From contig JANMDR010000156.1 of the NCBI GenBank assembly GCA_031376425.1, positions 1-54,523 on the forward strand: a DNA stretch of 54,523 bases, read 5' to 3'. A program made the translations under genes and the position numbers. Shown here in pieces: positions 41,765 to 51,189 of this stretch. Position 1 is the first letter of the stretch, and each line of letters opens with the position of its first letter. The DNA is from JANMDR01 sp031376425. Lineage in GTDB: Bacteria > Pseudomonadota > Gammaproteobacteria > Burkholderiales > Usitatibacteraceae. The notes below the pieces were generated by a model. It did not search any database, had not been told where the DNA came from, and saw only the letters and a program-made list of their open reading frames with translations.

Positions 41765-42556
41765 CTACCGTCGCTGCCGCACCACCTCAAACAAACAAAT
41801 TGCGGCGGCGGCTGCGGCATTGAGGGATTCCACTTTACCCGGCATAGGTATGCGGATTAGCTGCTTGCTTACCTTCAACAAGGCGCTCGACAATCCCGCA
41901 CCTTCATTGCCGATTAACACGATACTCGGTGCTTTAAAATCGTACTCGTAGAGTGACGTTGTGGCTTGCAGTGCTAGAGCATAGCTGGTTTGTTTTGCCG
42001 CAGCGACGTAAGCCGTGACATCAACACTCTCGGTAATTTCCAAATTGAAATGTGCGCCCTGTGCCGCTCGTAGTACTTTAGGTGACCATGCCGCAACACA
42101 ATCGGGCGAGCACAGTATATGCGCAAATCCAGCCGCAGCAGCACTGCGCAAAATTGAACCCATATTGCCGGGGTCTTGCAGGCTTTCTAACACCACTACA
42201 TCGGCATCTGCATGTGGCATTGCTGCATCTTTTAGCTGCATAATTACCGCCACCATAGTCGATGGCGAATCTAGCGCGGAAAGCTGGCGCATAAGTTGCG
42301 CATTCACAACGATGAGCTTATTTTGATTCCAACCAGCGTCAATCAATGCCTTAAAGAAGCTGGTATTTAGGGCTTCTCTGAACTGTGTATCCAGAACAAA
42401 GAGAGATTCCGGTACATAACCAGCAGCACAATAGGCAGAAATAAGATGTTCGCCATCAAGCAAGGTTTGTTGGCATTTTTTACGCTCGCGCGACGCCTCC
42501 GCTAGCTTTAACGCGTGCTTAAAGTCAGCATTGTCGGCAGAGGTAACGGTCTTCAT
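41765..42556 (-). CDS. TrmH/SpoU-family RNA methyltransferase
   Basis: A 263-residue SPOUT 2'-O-methyltransferase. The three knot motifs are visible: DPGNMGSILRSAAAAG, IVLIGNEGAGLS, and IPMPGKVESLNAAAAAAICLFE. An N-terminal substrate-binding domain precedes them. It methylates a ribose in rRNA or tRNA, but the exact target (RlmB, TrmH, or other) cannot be decided from sequence. It starts 6 bases after the rnhB stop and ends the long envelope operon. Confidence 0.9.
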   Translation of the reverse strand: MKTVTSADNADFKHALKLAEASRERKKCQQTLLDGEHLISAYCAAGYVPESLFVLDTQFREALNTSFFKALIDAGWNQNKLIVVNAQLMRQLSALDSPSTMVAVIMQLKDAAMPHADADVVVLESLQDPGNMGSILRSAAAAGFAHILCSPDCVAAWSPKVLRAAQGAHFNLEITESVDVTAYVAAAKQTSYALALQATTSLYEYDFKAPSIVLIGNEGAGLSSALLKVSKQLIRIPMPGKVESLNAAAAAAICLFEVVRQRR

Positions 42557-42562
42557 AATTAT

Positions 42563-43147
42563 TTAAAACGCCAAACTTTGTTGCCGTGCCACCGCACGCA
42601 CCGGCGCAAAACTTTGGCGGTGCCATGCACTCGCACCGTGCTCACGCAAGGCGACGAGATGCATCGCCGTGCCATAGCCTTTATGTTTCGCAAACTGATA
42701 TTGGGGAAGTTGTTCACCCAACTCCACCATAAATTTATCGCGTGCGGTTTTTGCCAAAATGGAGGCGGCAGAAATTTCCGCAACCAAACTATCGCCCTGC
42801 ACTATGGCTTGCATCTGGCATTTAAATTTAAGTTTTACGAGTTGATTACCATCGATAAGCACCTCGTCCGGCTGCAACCCTAAGCCTTCAACGGCACGCC
42901 GCATGGCTAATAAACTCGCCTGCAAAATATTGATAGTATCAATTTCTGCCACGCTAGCACTTGCCACACACCAAGCAGTAGCGCATTCTTGAATTTGAAT
43001 AGCTAGTGAGTTGCGCTTCTTTTCAGATAACTTTTTTGAGTCAGCTAAACCCAAAATAGGCCGCGTGGCATCAAGTATCACCGCTGCAGCATACACTGGG
43101 CCGGCCAATGGCCCGCGCCCAGCTTCATCAACGCCGCAACGCAGCAT
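42563..43147 (-). CDS. rnhB: Ribonuclease HII
   Basis: RNase HII cuts RNA-DNA hybrids and removes single ribonucleotides from DNA. The 194 residues begin with CGVDEAGRGPLAGPV (Asp7-Glu8 catalytic pair), followed by VLIDGNQ and AEISAASILAKTARD. Its start overlaps the end of lpxB by 20 bases, so translation is probably coupled; lpxB-rnhB adjacency is common in proteobacteria. Confidence 0.96.
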   Translation of the reverse strand: MLRCGVDEAGRGPLAGPVYAAAVILDATRPILGLADSKKLSEKKRNSLAIQIQECATAWCVASASVAEIDTINILQASLLAMRRAVEGLGLQPDEVLIDGNQLVKLKFKCQMQAIVQGDSLVAEISAASILAKTARDKFMVELGEQLPQYQFAKHKGYGTAMHLVALREHGASAWHRQSFAPVRAVARQQSLAF

Positions 43148-44336
43148 GATTATTTTGATGCAAAGGTGGTACTGCTACTGTTTCTGAAAACTGCAATTTT
43201 TTTGATTTAAGAAAGTTTGTGATCGCATTCACCACCCGCTTGCCATTACCGACCGCGAGGCTTGCGTGCAAATCCGCAAAACGGTCTTGCAGTTGCTCAC
43301 GCAAATCCTTGTGATTAATGTAATTCGTTAGCACTTGAGCGCAGTTTTCTACGGTAGCGTCGTCCTGAAGTAGCTCCGGCACCACCCATTCCCCAGCCAA
43401 TATATTGGGCAATCCCACATAGGGCAAATAGGCTTTTTTCTTCATCATCTTAAATGTGGTGGGCGACATACGATAGGCAACCGCATGGGGGCAACGCAGC
43501 AATGCAGCTTCCAATGTGGCCGTACCACTGGCAACCAAAGCGCAATCCGCTGCAGACAGGGCTAAATGCGAATGGCCAAATAAAATCTGTAGTGGTAATT
43601 CATTGGCTTTCAGCTTCCAGCGCATCGCATCAAACTGCTCGCGGGTTTCGCGGGTGGCGAGTGGCACTAAGAAGTTTGCATGTGGAAATTTTTGCAGCAA
43701 CAAACGCGCGGTTTCGATAAAAAGCTCGGCGTGATAATCAAGTTCAGTGCGACGGCTACCGGGCAGAAGGGCTATTTGCAGGCTATTTGCAGGTAGTCGC
43801 AATTGCACGCGCGCGGCCAGATTTTGCGGTGTGGCAGGTGCTAAATCTGCCAAGGGATGGCCAACATATACAGACGCGATACCAGCAGCATCATAGATTT
43901 TTTGTTCAAACGGAAACACAGTGAGCATGAGATCAACAGCTTTTTTTATCTTGTGAATGCGCTCGCCACGCCACGCCCAAATCGAGGGGCTGATGTAATG
44001 AATCGTCGGGATGCCTTTGGCACGCAGTGCGGTTTCAACCCCTAAATTAAAATCTGGTGCGTCAATACCGATAAAAAAATCTGGACGATTTCTCAAAAAA
44101 TAATCGCGCACACCATTACGAATACCGATAATTTCACGGTAACTTTTTAGTACTTCAATATAACCACGCACGGATAATTTATCCATCGCGTACAAACTCG
44201 TCGCACCAGCTGCCTGCATTTTGGGGCCAGCAATGCCGATAAATTCGGCATGCGGGTAGGCAGTTTTGATTGCTTGAATTAGCAGGCTTGCCAACAAATC
44301 ACCGGACGCTTCGCCGGCCACAATTCCTATTTTCAT
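43128..44336 (-). CDS. lpxB: Lipid-A-disaccharide synthase
   Basis: LpxB joins UDP-2,3-diacylglucosamine and lipid X to make the lipid A disaccharide at the inner membrane. The glycosyltransferase family 19 features are present: the N-terminal GEASGDLLASLLI, the middle motif SPSIWAWRGERIHKI and VGHPLAD, and LLPGSRRTELDYH. The 402 residues include a short Gln/Asn/His-rich tail after the family's usual end. The ATG overlaps the lpxA stop (TAATG). Confidence 0.96.
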   Translation of the reverse strand: MKIGIVAGEASGDLLASLLIQAIKTAYPHAEFIGIAGPKMQAAGATSLYAMDKLSVRGYIEVLKSYREIIGIRNGVRDYFLRNRPDFFIGIDAPDFNLGVETALRAKGIPTIHYISPSIWAWRGERIHKIKKAVDLMLTVFPFEQKIYDAAGIASVYVGHPLADLAPATPQNLAARVQLRLPANSLQIALLPGSRRTELDYHAELFIETARLLLQKFPHANFLVPLATRETREQFDAMRWKLKANELPLQILFGHSHLALSAADCALVASGTATLEAALLRCPHAVAYRMSPTTFKMMKKKAYLPYVGLPNILAGEWVVPELLQDDATVENCAQVLTNYINHKDLREQLQDRFADLHASLAVGNGKRVVNAITNFLKSKKLQFSETVAVPPLHQNNHAALRR

Positions 44337-45127
44337 TAACGCACAATTCCACGTGTGGCCTGTGTTAATGAATCTAACAAGACGCTTATTTCGCTAGCTT
44401 CTTGGGGCAGTGCGCCAAGTAATTTTTTTGCAGTATCAAGTGTGTTGCCATCACGATAAATAATTTTAAAGGCAGCTTTAATATTGGCTAATTGCACTTC
44501 AGAAAAGCCGCGACGCTTCAATCCTTCACGATTAAACCCAGCAACGCGCAGAGGTTGACCGCCCACGGTTGCATAAGCGGGAATATCCATCAAGACCACA
44601 GAAGAAACGCCACACATAACATGCGCACCAATATGCACATATTGATGCACACCGGTAAAGCCGCCGAGTACCGCATAGTCGCCTAAATGCACATGACCCG
44701 CCAATTGCGTGCAGTTAGCCAAGGTGGTGTTATTACCCACCACGCAGTCATGCGCAATATGCACATAGGCCATGAGCCAGTTATCGTCACCTACCCGGGT
44801 TACACCTTGGTCTTGTACCGTGCCACGGTTAATAGTGCAGCTTTCACGAATGGTGTTGCGTGCACCGATGATCGTTTTGGTTGGCTCGCCCTTGTATTTT
44901 TTATCCTGATTGGCTTCACCCAAAGATACAAAATGATAAATTTTATTACCCTCACCAATTTGCGTATGCCCTGTAATCACGCAGTGGTGACCAATCACCG
45001 TGCCATTAGCAATTTCAACGTCACCATCAATAACAGTGTATGCACCCACGCGTACATCCGTTCCCAGCTTGGCGCGGGGGTCAATGATGGCGGTGGGATG
45101 GATAGACAAATTAGGCAGATTAGACAT
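44336..45127 (-). CDS. lpxA: UDP-N-acetylglucosamine acyltransferase
   Basis: LpxA adds a 3-hydroxyacyl chain from ACP to UDP-GlcNAc, the first step of lipid A synthesis. It is a left-handed beta-helix of hexapeptide repeats (residues ~8-190) with the catalytic His in AYVHIAHDCVVG, and a helical C-terminal region. The 263-residue length is typical. It begins 5 bases after the fabZ stop in the lpxD-fabZ-lpxA-lpxB order. Confidence 0.97.
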   Translation of the reverse strand: MSNLPNLSIHPTAIIDPRAKLGTDVRVGAYTVIDGDVEIANGTVIGHHCVITGHTQIGEGNKIYHFVSLGEANQDKKYKGEPTKTIIGARNTIRESCTINRGTVQDQGVTRVGDDNWLMAYVHIAHDCVVGNNTTLANCTQLAGHVHLGDYAVLGGFTGVHQYVHIGAHVMCGVSSVVLMDIPAYATVGGQPLRVAGFNREGLKRRGFSEVQLANIKAAFKIIYRDGNTLDTAKKLLGALPQEASEISVLLDSLTQATRGIVR

Positions 45128-45132
45128 AGGTG

Positions 45133-45618
45133 CTACTCAATATTGCGCATCGTGCAAAGCAATTCCACTTCGCATACCACTACATCAGCCACCGTTGCTC
45201 GCGCGGCAAATTTTACGAGACCTCGGCGCTCAAGCAATTTTTCAGCGTGCAAAATTAGAGTATCACCGGGTACGACCGGCCGCTTAAACCGCGCACCGTC
45301 TATACCGGCAAGATAAACCACTGTCTTCTCATCGCGCTTCGTCCCAACGCTCTTAAACGCCAATAACGCTGCCGCTTGCGCCAAGGCTTCAACGATGAGC
45401 ACACCGGGCATTACATGATAGTGCGGGAAATGACCTTCAAAAAATGGCTCATTCACCGTCACGTTTTTAAGCGCAACAATATTTTTATTCGGCTCAATCG
45501 AAAGTACACGATCTACTAATAAAAACGGATAACGATGCGGTAGATATTCTTTTATTTCAGTGATATTCATAGCGCCCGTGAGTGCTGGATCGTTATTCAC
45601 ATTTTGGCTCGATGTCAT
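45133..45618 (-). CDS. fabZ: 3-hydroxyacyl-ACP dehydratase FabZ
   Basis: FabZ dehydrates beta-hydroxyacyl-ACP in fatty acid elongation and competes with LpxA/LpxD for substrate. Hot-dog fold motifs LPHRYPFLLVDRV and the catalytic GHFPHYHVMPGVLIVEAL are present. I start at the ATG at 45618, four bases after the lpxD stop, because GGGGAG lies at the right distance; an in-frame start at 45642 would overlap lpxD. The extra ~17 N-terminal residues before MNITEIKEYLPHR are not conserved in the family. Confidence 0.96.
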   Translation of the reverse strand: MTSSQNVNNDPALTGAMNITEIKEYLPHRYPFLLVDRVLSIEPNKNIVALKNVTVNEPFFEGHFPHYHVMPGVLIVEALAQAAALLAFKSVGTKRDEKTVVYLAGIDGARFKRPVVPGDTLILHAEKLLERRGLVKFAARATVADVVVCEVELLCTMRNIE

Positions 45619-45622
45619 CGTA

Positions 45623-46657
45623 CTACTCCCCATTTCTTTCATTTTTTATTTCACGTAATTGTTTTGCCATCTCGCTCAAATGTCGCAAATGCACCGCATT
45701 TTTGAGCCACTGATCATGCTCCATTTGCGGCATGCCCGATGCCACCATACCCGGTTTTTTTATTGATTTAGTAATAAACGTAGTTGCCGCTATGACTGCA
45801 AAATCACAAATCTCCAGATGCCCAATTATAGACGCCGCCCCACCGATCATGACTCGGGAACCAATTTTAGTACTCCCCGCAACACCTACACAGCCGGAAA
45901 TTACCGTGTGATCACCCACACTCACGTTGTGTCCGAGTTGCACTTGATTATCTAACTTTACGCCGTGCCCAATAATGGTATTGCGCATCGTGCCACGATC
46001 AATAGTAGTGTTAGCACCAATTTCACAATCGTCTCCAATTTGCACACCACCAGTTTGCGGAATTTTTACATAGGCACCATCGCCACCTTTAAAATCTGGG
46101 GCAAAACCAAAGCCATCAGCGCCAATCACGGCACCACTGTGAACAATGCCCCGAGCACCGATATGACAGCCATCGTAGAGCACTACCCGTGCATGCAACA
46201 CCGTGCCCGCCCCCACGCTCGACCTCGCCCCAACGACAGCACCCACGCCCAAAAATACATTTTCTCCCACGATCGCATTTTCGCCCACACTAGCAAATTC
46301 GCTTATCTGTGCGCTAGCTGCCACTTGGGCGCTGGGCGCGACGCACGCTAAGCTGTGCACGCCCGCTACATGAGTACGCACCGGGGCGAATAGCTGGGCC
46401 ACACGCGCGAAGTAGGCATAGGGGTTAGCCGCGATGATATGCGGCCTCTGGCAGGTTTCTGCTTCGTTAGCAGCGACAATAACAGCGCCCGCACTCGTGG
46501 CGGCAAGTTGGTTACGATATTTCGAATTGGCAAGAAACGTAATTTCAGTGGCCGTGGCACCATCAATTGCCCCTACGCCAGTCAATGGCTGCGCAGCCTC
46601 ACCTACGGCTTGGCCGCCAAGACGGTGGGTAATTTCAGAAAGGGTAAAAGTGGGCAT
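45623..46657 (-). CDS. lpxD: UDP-3-O-acylglucosamine N-acyltransferase
   Basis: LpxD adds the second, N-linked hydroxyacyl chain in lipid A synthesis. An N-terminal uridine-binding domain (about 1-100) is followed by a beta-helix of hexapeptide repeats (about 105-295) with the catalytic His region VQLGHNVSVGDH, and a C-terminal helix. The 344-residue length is typical. It lies 180 bases downstream of ompH, beyond a strong terminator, so it likely has its own promoter or depends on read-through. Confidence 0.96.
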   Translation of the reverse strand: MPTFTLSEITHRLGGQAVGEAAQPLTGVGAIDGATATEITFLANSKYRNQLAATSAGAVIVAANEAETCQRPHIIAANPYAYFARVAQLFAPVRTHVAGVHSLACVAPSAQVAASAQISEFASVGENAIVGENVFLGVGAVVGARSSVGAGTVLHARVVLYDGCHIGARGIVHSGAVIGADGFGFAPDFKGGDGAYVKIPQTGGVQIGDDCEIGANTTIDRGTMRNTIIGHGVKLDNQVQLGHNVSVGDHTVISGCVGVAGSTKIGSRVMIGGAASIIGHLEICDFAVIAATTFITKSIKKPGMVASGMPQMEHDQWLKNAVHLRHLSEMAKQLREIKNERNGE

Positions 46658-46775
46658 TAGACGTTTTGGTTTTTGATGCTTTTTTAGTTCGTTTTTGGTG
46701 TTTTATTTTTGTGCTTTAAGAATACGCCGGCCATCGCAATCACCGCAATATTCCAATATAAAAATGACTAGCATA

Positions 46776-46810
46776 TTAAAACGGCAGCCATATGTTTCCA
46801 TATGCTGCCG
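46776..46810 (-). terminator. Intrinsic terminator after ompH
   Basis: The stem CGGCAG(C)CATATG / CATATGCTGCCG (46782-46810) has one bulge; on the minus strand it is followed by TTTTAATA. It divides the bamA-ompH part from the lpxD-fabZ-lpxA-lpxB part of the cluster. The rest of 46658-46837 is AT-rich and may carry an lpxD promoter. Confidence 0.8.
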
Positions 46811-46837
46811 CAATTTTGAAGCTCATCGGCTAAGAGA

Positions 46838-47356
46838 TTATTTGTCAGCCAACGCTTTAACTACTTTTTCTGTGATGTTACTTTTAGGGCTGGAATAAAC
46901 CGCTTCTTGCAAAATGATGTCGAAACCTTCTTTTTCAGCAATATCATTAATCGCTTTGCCAAACCGCTCTTGCAGCGATGCGATTTCCTCATTGCGACGC
47001 AAATTAAAGTCTTCGCGATACTCACGCTCTAGGCGCTGAAAATCCCGTGTAACCTGTGCTAATTGGCGTTCTTTGGCGATTTTATCGGCCTCCGGAAGCG
47101 TTACCGCCTCTTTCAAAAGTAGGGCCTCCAAATCACGACCCTGCTTTTGCACCCGATCGAGTTCGGCTTTTCTGACCGAAAATTCTTTTTCGAGTTTGGC
47201 TTGTGCACGTTTCGCTGGTGCTGCCTCACGCAACAATTTCTCTTGGTCAACAAACCCAACTTTTGATTGCGCGGCCGCATCTTGCGATAACGTCAGACCT
47301 AAAATAAACGCCGCTATAAGCACTACAACTATACTAATATTTTTAATCATACCCAT
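46838..47356 (-). CDS. ompH: Periplasmic chaperone OmpH/Skp
   Basis: A 172-residue Skp-family chaperone that holds unfolded outer-membrane proteins on their way to BamA. A signal peptide (hydrophobic about 7-23, cleavage near AAAQ) is followed by the SKVGFVDQEKLLREAAPAKR start of the mature protein and a long charged coiled-coil arm (about 50-130), then an ILQEAVYSS strand near the end. It follows bamA by 35 bases, as is usual. Confidence 0.93.
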   Translation of the reverse strand: MGMIKNISIVVVLIAAFILGLTLSQDAAAQSKVGFVDQEKLLREAAPAKRAQAKLEKEFSVRKAELDRVQKQGRDLEALLLKEAVTLPEADKIAKERQLAQVTRDFQRLEREYREDFNLRRNEEIASLQERFGKAINDIAEKEGFDIILQEAVYSSPKSNITEKVVKALADK

Positions 47357-47391
47357 TATTTTTTACCTCAATACTACAGCCGCAATTCACT

Positions 47392-49722
47392 TTAGAATCC
47401 ACGACCCAGCAAGAATTGGAAGCGTTCAACCTTGTCATCCGGCTTCGATCTCAGCGGTTTCGCCAAGCTGAATTTCAGCGGACCCACTGGTGAATACCAG
47501 CTTACCGCAAATCCAGCAGATATGCGCATATCTTGAATGCGCACTACTTCATCACGACCAAATACATTACCCATATCTAGGAAGGTAGAAAGTCGAACCG
47601 ATTTTTCGGTTTTAACACCCGGCATAGGAAAGAGCAGCTCTAAATTGCCCACTACGCGCCGATTTCCACCGACAGACTCACCAAATACCGGACCACCAAT
47701 AGTAATGGTTTTTTCTCGCGGACCCAAAGTAGAACTCTGGAAACCGCGAATGGAATCTACACCACCAGCATAGAAATTCTTGAAGAATGGTAATGTTTTA
47801 CCGCCATAGCCGTCGGCAATACCAAACTCATAGTTTGCCGCCAGTACTATTGGCCCCCAAACTGGACGCAAATATTGTGCCTTAAACTGCATACGGAAAT
47901 ACTTTACATCACCACCCGGCAAACCGAATTCCGCATTACCTTCAAGCAAATAACCGCGTGTTGGGAAATACAAGCTATCACGGGTATCACGTGCATAACC
48001 AATCACCCCACGCACGGTATCGCTCTTGCTGCCGAAAGTATTGATGTAATCAATGTAGCGTTGCGGACTACTTGCATCTAGTGATAATTTAGTACGTTCC
48101 CAGCCTAAACCGAAATTCACGATGTCGTACTCAGTCACAGGCACACCAAAGCGTACCGCTGTGCCGGTAGATGTTGATTGATAAGCACCGGTATTTAAAG
48201 TAGCGGTATTGATATCGCGCTGATACAAATCAATACCACGCGAGATACCATCCACCGACCAATACGGATCGGTAAATGAGAGCTCATAGGCTCGGCTGGT
48301 TGATCCGTTATTAATGCGGAAAGAGAGCTGATTACCCGTTCCTAAAATATTGGCTTCCGACACCGATGCGGAAACAGTGAGCTTATCGGTTTGCGAATAA
48401 CCCACACCAAATTGTAGGTTACCAGTGTTGCGTTCTTTCACCGTCACGTTCACGTCAACTTGATCAGGCGTGCCGGGAACTGGCGGCGAATCAATGGTGA
48501 TATCTTCAAAGAAGCTGGTGCGCTCTAGGCGTTCTTTAGAACGATTAATAGCCGAGATTGAATACCAAGACGCTTCTAATTGGCGCATCTCGCGGCGAAT
48601 CACCACGTCACGAGTACGGCCGTTGCCCTGCACATTGATGCGGCGAATATAAATACGGCGGCCTGGGTCGACAAACAAGGTGAATTGCGCAGTACGCTTT
48701 TCCTTGTCTACTTCAGGCACAGGATTGATGTTGGCAAAGGAATAACCATCGTTGCCCAAACGATCGTTCATGGCCTTGATAGAATCGACAATTTTTTGGC
48801 GGGAAAAAGTCTCACCTTGTTTGAATAGCAGTAAGCTGCGCAACTCGGCTTCAGGCAACTTCAAATCACCAGCAAATTTAATTTCGGAGAGTTTATAAAC
48901 TTCGCCCTCGGTAATATTGATGGTGATGTAAATTTTTTCTTTGTCTGGTGTAATGGACACCTGTGTGGATTCGACGTTGAAATCGAGATAACCACGGTTT
49001 TGATAATACGAGCGTAGTTTTTCTAAATCACCCGATAATTTTTGCTTTGAATATTGATCGTCTTTACTAAACCACGATAACCAATTGGTATCAGTTAACT
49101 CAAACTCTTTGAGTAAGGTGGATTCAGAAAATGCCTTTGCACCAATAATGTTGATATCAACAATTTTCGATACTTCGCCTTCTTCGATATTGAAGTTAAG
49201 CGAAACGCGGTTGCGCTCCAGCGGCGTGGCGGTGGTGGTGACTTTAGCCGAGTAAAAACCACGGCTTGTATATTGCCGCTTGATTTCTTTTTCAGCACGG
49301 TCAAGCACGGAACGATCAAAAATTTTTGATTCCGAAATACCAACTTGCTTTAAGCCATCCGTTAAGTTTTCTTTGGTGAATTCTTTAGCACCAACCAATT
49401 CAATTTTGGCAATCGCGGGACGTTCACGTACCGTAACCACTAATACATCACCTTCGGCTTGCAGCGATACATCATCATAAAAGCCGGTAGCGTATAAGGC
49501 CTTGATGGCAGCAGATGCTTTTTCGTCATCCACGCGATCACCCACTTTCACGGGTAGATAGCTGAATACGGTACCAGCTTCGGTACGTTGCACACCTTCA
49601 ACACGAATATCTTTTACCGTGAAGGGCGAAATCGCGTAGGCATCCGTACTGCTCAGACTGCCTAGGCTAATAAATAAACTACTGATGGCAACTGCAAGCG
49701 TTGACTTAGAAAAACCAATCAA
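47392..49722 (-). CDS. bamA: Outer membrane protein assembly factor BamA
   Basis: BamA is the central channel and insertase of the BAM complex in the outer membrane. The 776 residues include a signal peptide (about 1-30), five POTRA domains (about 33-435) and a 16-strand beta-barrel that contains the conserved loop motif SIRGFQS (VRGF class) and ends in a terminal phenylalanine (LLGRGF), the usual outer-membrane protein signature. It lies between rseP and ompH, with 22-base and 35-base gaps. Confidence 0.97.
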   Translation of the reverse strand: MIGFSKSTLAVAISSLFISLGSLSSTDAYAISPFTVKDIRVEGVQRTEAGTVFSYLPVKVGDRVDDEKASAAIKALYATGFYDDVSLQAEGDVLVVTVRERPAIAKIELVGAKEFTKENLTDGLKQVGISESKIFDRSVLDRAEKEIKRQYTSRGFYSAKVTTTATPLERNRVSLNFNIEEGEVSKIVDINIIGAKAFSESTLLKEFELTDTNWLSWFSKDDQYSKQKLSGDLEKLRSYYQNRGYLDFNVESTQVSITPDKEKIYITINITEGEVYKLSEIKFAGDLKLPEAELRSLLLFKQGETFSRQKIVDSIKAMNDRLGNDGYSFANINPVPEVDKEKRTAQFTLFVDPGRRIYIRRINVQGNGRTRDVVIRREMRQLEASWYSISAINRSKERLERTSFFEDITIDSPPVPGTPDQVDVNVTVKERNTGNLQFGVGYSQTDKLTVSASVSEANILGTGNQLSFRINNGSTSRAYELSFTDPYWSVDGISRGIDLYQRDINTATLNTGAYQSTSTGTAVRFGVPVTEYDIVNFGLGWERTKLSLDASSPQRYIDYINTFGSKSDTVRGVIGYARDTRDSLYFPTRGYLLEGNAEFGLPGGDVKYFRMQFKAQYLRPVWGPIVLAANYEFGIADGYGGKTLPFFKNFYAGGVDSIRGFQSSTLGPREKTITIGGPVFGESVGGNRRVVGNLELLFPMPGVKTEKSVRLSTFLDMGNVFGRDEVVRIQDMRISAGFAVSWYSPVGPLKFSLAKPLRSKPDDKVERFQFLLGRGF

Positions 49723-49744
49723 AATAAATCCTTATCTTTCTATC

Positions 49745-51151
49745 TCAACCTGAAATTAGGCGGACTATATCGTTATAAAAGGCGAATACAGTCAGCCCAA
49801 GAATTAGCACAATTCCAACTTGCTGCCCGATTAACATGCTGCGTTCGGACAGCGGACTGCCTTTTAAAAATTCAGCAATATGATACAACAACTGCCCACC
49901 ATCTAGCACAGGTACGGGCAACAGATTCAACACGCCCAAACCAATACTTACGGTGGCCAAGAACGTAATAAATGGCAAAATACCAAGCTGCGCTGATTGA
50001 CCTGCATAATCAGCAATGGTCAACGGCCCGCTGATATTTTTCAACGATAATTGCCCAGTTAGCATTTTACCGAACATTTTCAAGTTGAACACGGAAGATT
50101 CCCAAACCTTAGCCCAAGCGGCGGGGAAAGCGGCAAATAATCCAAGTTTTTCGTTAATGAGCAGGGTTTCGTACTCCGCTTTCAGGGCGGCATTATTACT
50201 CGGAAGCTCTAGGGGTGAAATACCCAAACGACCTAGGCGCTGACCATTTTCAGCGACTAAGTCAGGTTTAATCATCATAGTTTTAAGCTCAACGTCACCC
50301 ACGCTTAACACCTGAAAAGTTAGCGCTTGCTCCGGCTTTGAGCGAATAAATACAGCTAGCTTGTTAAAATCGCTAAAACTAATGCCTTCTACCGACTTTA
50401 TCTCGTCACCCTTTTTTAAGCCAGCTTTAGCCGCTGCACCATCTTTGGCGGGCGTATCAATTTTTGTGGGTATCGATAGACGAAAGCGCTGCAGCCCCAG
50501 TTTTTCTAAGAAGTCTTGATCCAATTCTTCTTTTTTTACATCAGCAAAATTTAATGATCGATTTTGCGATCGACCCGCTAAATCCTGCACTGAAATAGTT
50601 ACTGTCGCGCGATTAATCGCCTGTTCTAGCAATAGCAGACGCGCATCCGTCCAGCTTTGCACTGGTTCATCACCAATTTTCGTAATTAAATCTTGTGCCA
50701 TAAATCCGCCCTGCGCCGCTTGGGAATTAGCGATGGGCTCCGCTACGAATGGCTTAAACCCAGGAATACCAGCTACAAACAGAACCCAATAGACAAAGGC
50801 CGCAAGCACAAAATTAGCTACCGGCCCTGCCACAATAATTAACATGCGCTGCCAAATTGGTTTGCGATTAAATGCCCGAGCGCCATCCGGTGCATTCAGT
50901 TCGGAAGAACCATCGCGTTCATCGGCCATTTTTACATAACCACCAAGCGGAATAGCAGCAATCACCCACTCGGTCTTATCAGGCCCGCGCGTCCACATCT
51001 TCAGGGTTTTGCCAAAACCGATTGAAAAACGCAAAATTTTTACGTCAAAAAACCGTGCCACCCAATAATGACCCAACTCATGGAACGTCACTAAAACACC
51101 TAAGACGATAAAAAACGCCGCAATATTAATCAATACGCTCATGATTGACAC
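49745..51151 (-). CDS. rseP: RIP zinc metalloprotease RseP
   Basis: Site-2 protease of the inner membrane that cuts anti-sigma factor and remnant signal peptides, controlling the sigma-E envelope stress response. The zinc motif HELGH is at residues 24-28 in the first helix, two PDZ domains fill the periplasmic part (about 115-290), and the second metal motif NLLPVPVLDGG is near residue 410. The 468 residues are typical. Neighbours dxr and bamA are the standard ones. Confidence 0.95.
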   Translation of the reverse strand: MSIMSVLINIAAFFIVLGVLVTFHELGHYWVARFFDVKILRFSIGFGKTLKMWTRGPDKTEWVIAAIPLGGYVKMADERDGSSELNAPDGARAFNRKPIWQRMLIIVAGPVANFVLAAFVYWVLFVAGIPGFKPFVAEPIANSQAAQGGFMAQDLITKIGDEPVQSWTDARLLLLEQAINRATVTISVQDLAGRSQNRSLNFADVKKEELDQDFLEKLGLQRFRLSIPTKIDTPAKDGAAAKAGLKKGDEIKSVEGISFSDFNKLAVFIRSKPEQALTFQVLSVGDVELKTMMIKPDLVAENGQRLGRLGISPLELPSNNAALKAEYETLLINEKLGLFAAFPAAWAKVWESSVFNLKMFGKMLTGQLSLKNISGPLTIADYAGQSAQLGILPFITFLATVSIGLGVLNLLPVPVLDGGQLLYHIAEFLKGSPLSERSMLIGQQVGIVLILGLTVFAFYNDIVRLISG

Positions 51152-51189
51152 GCCTTAAATACAGTAAGGCCATGTTTGAAAGTACCCAT

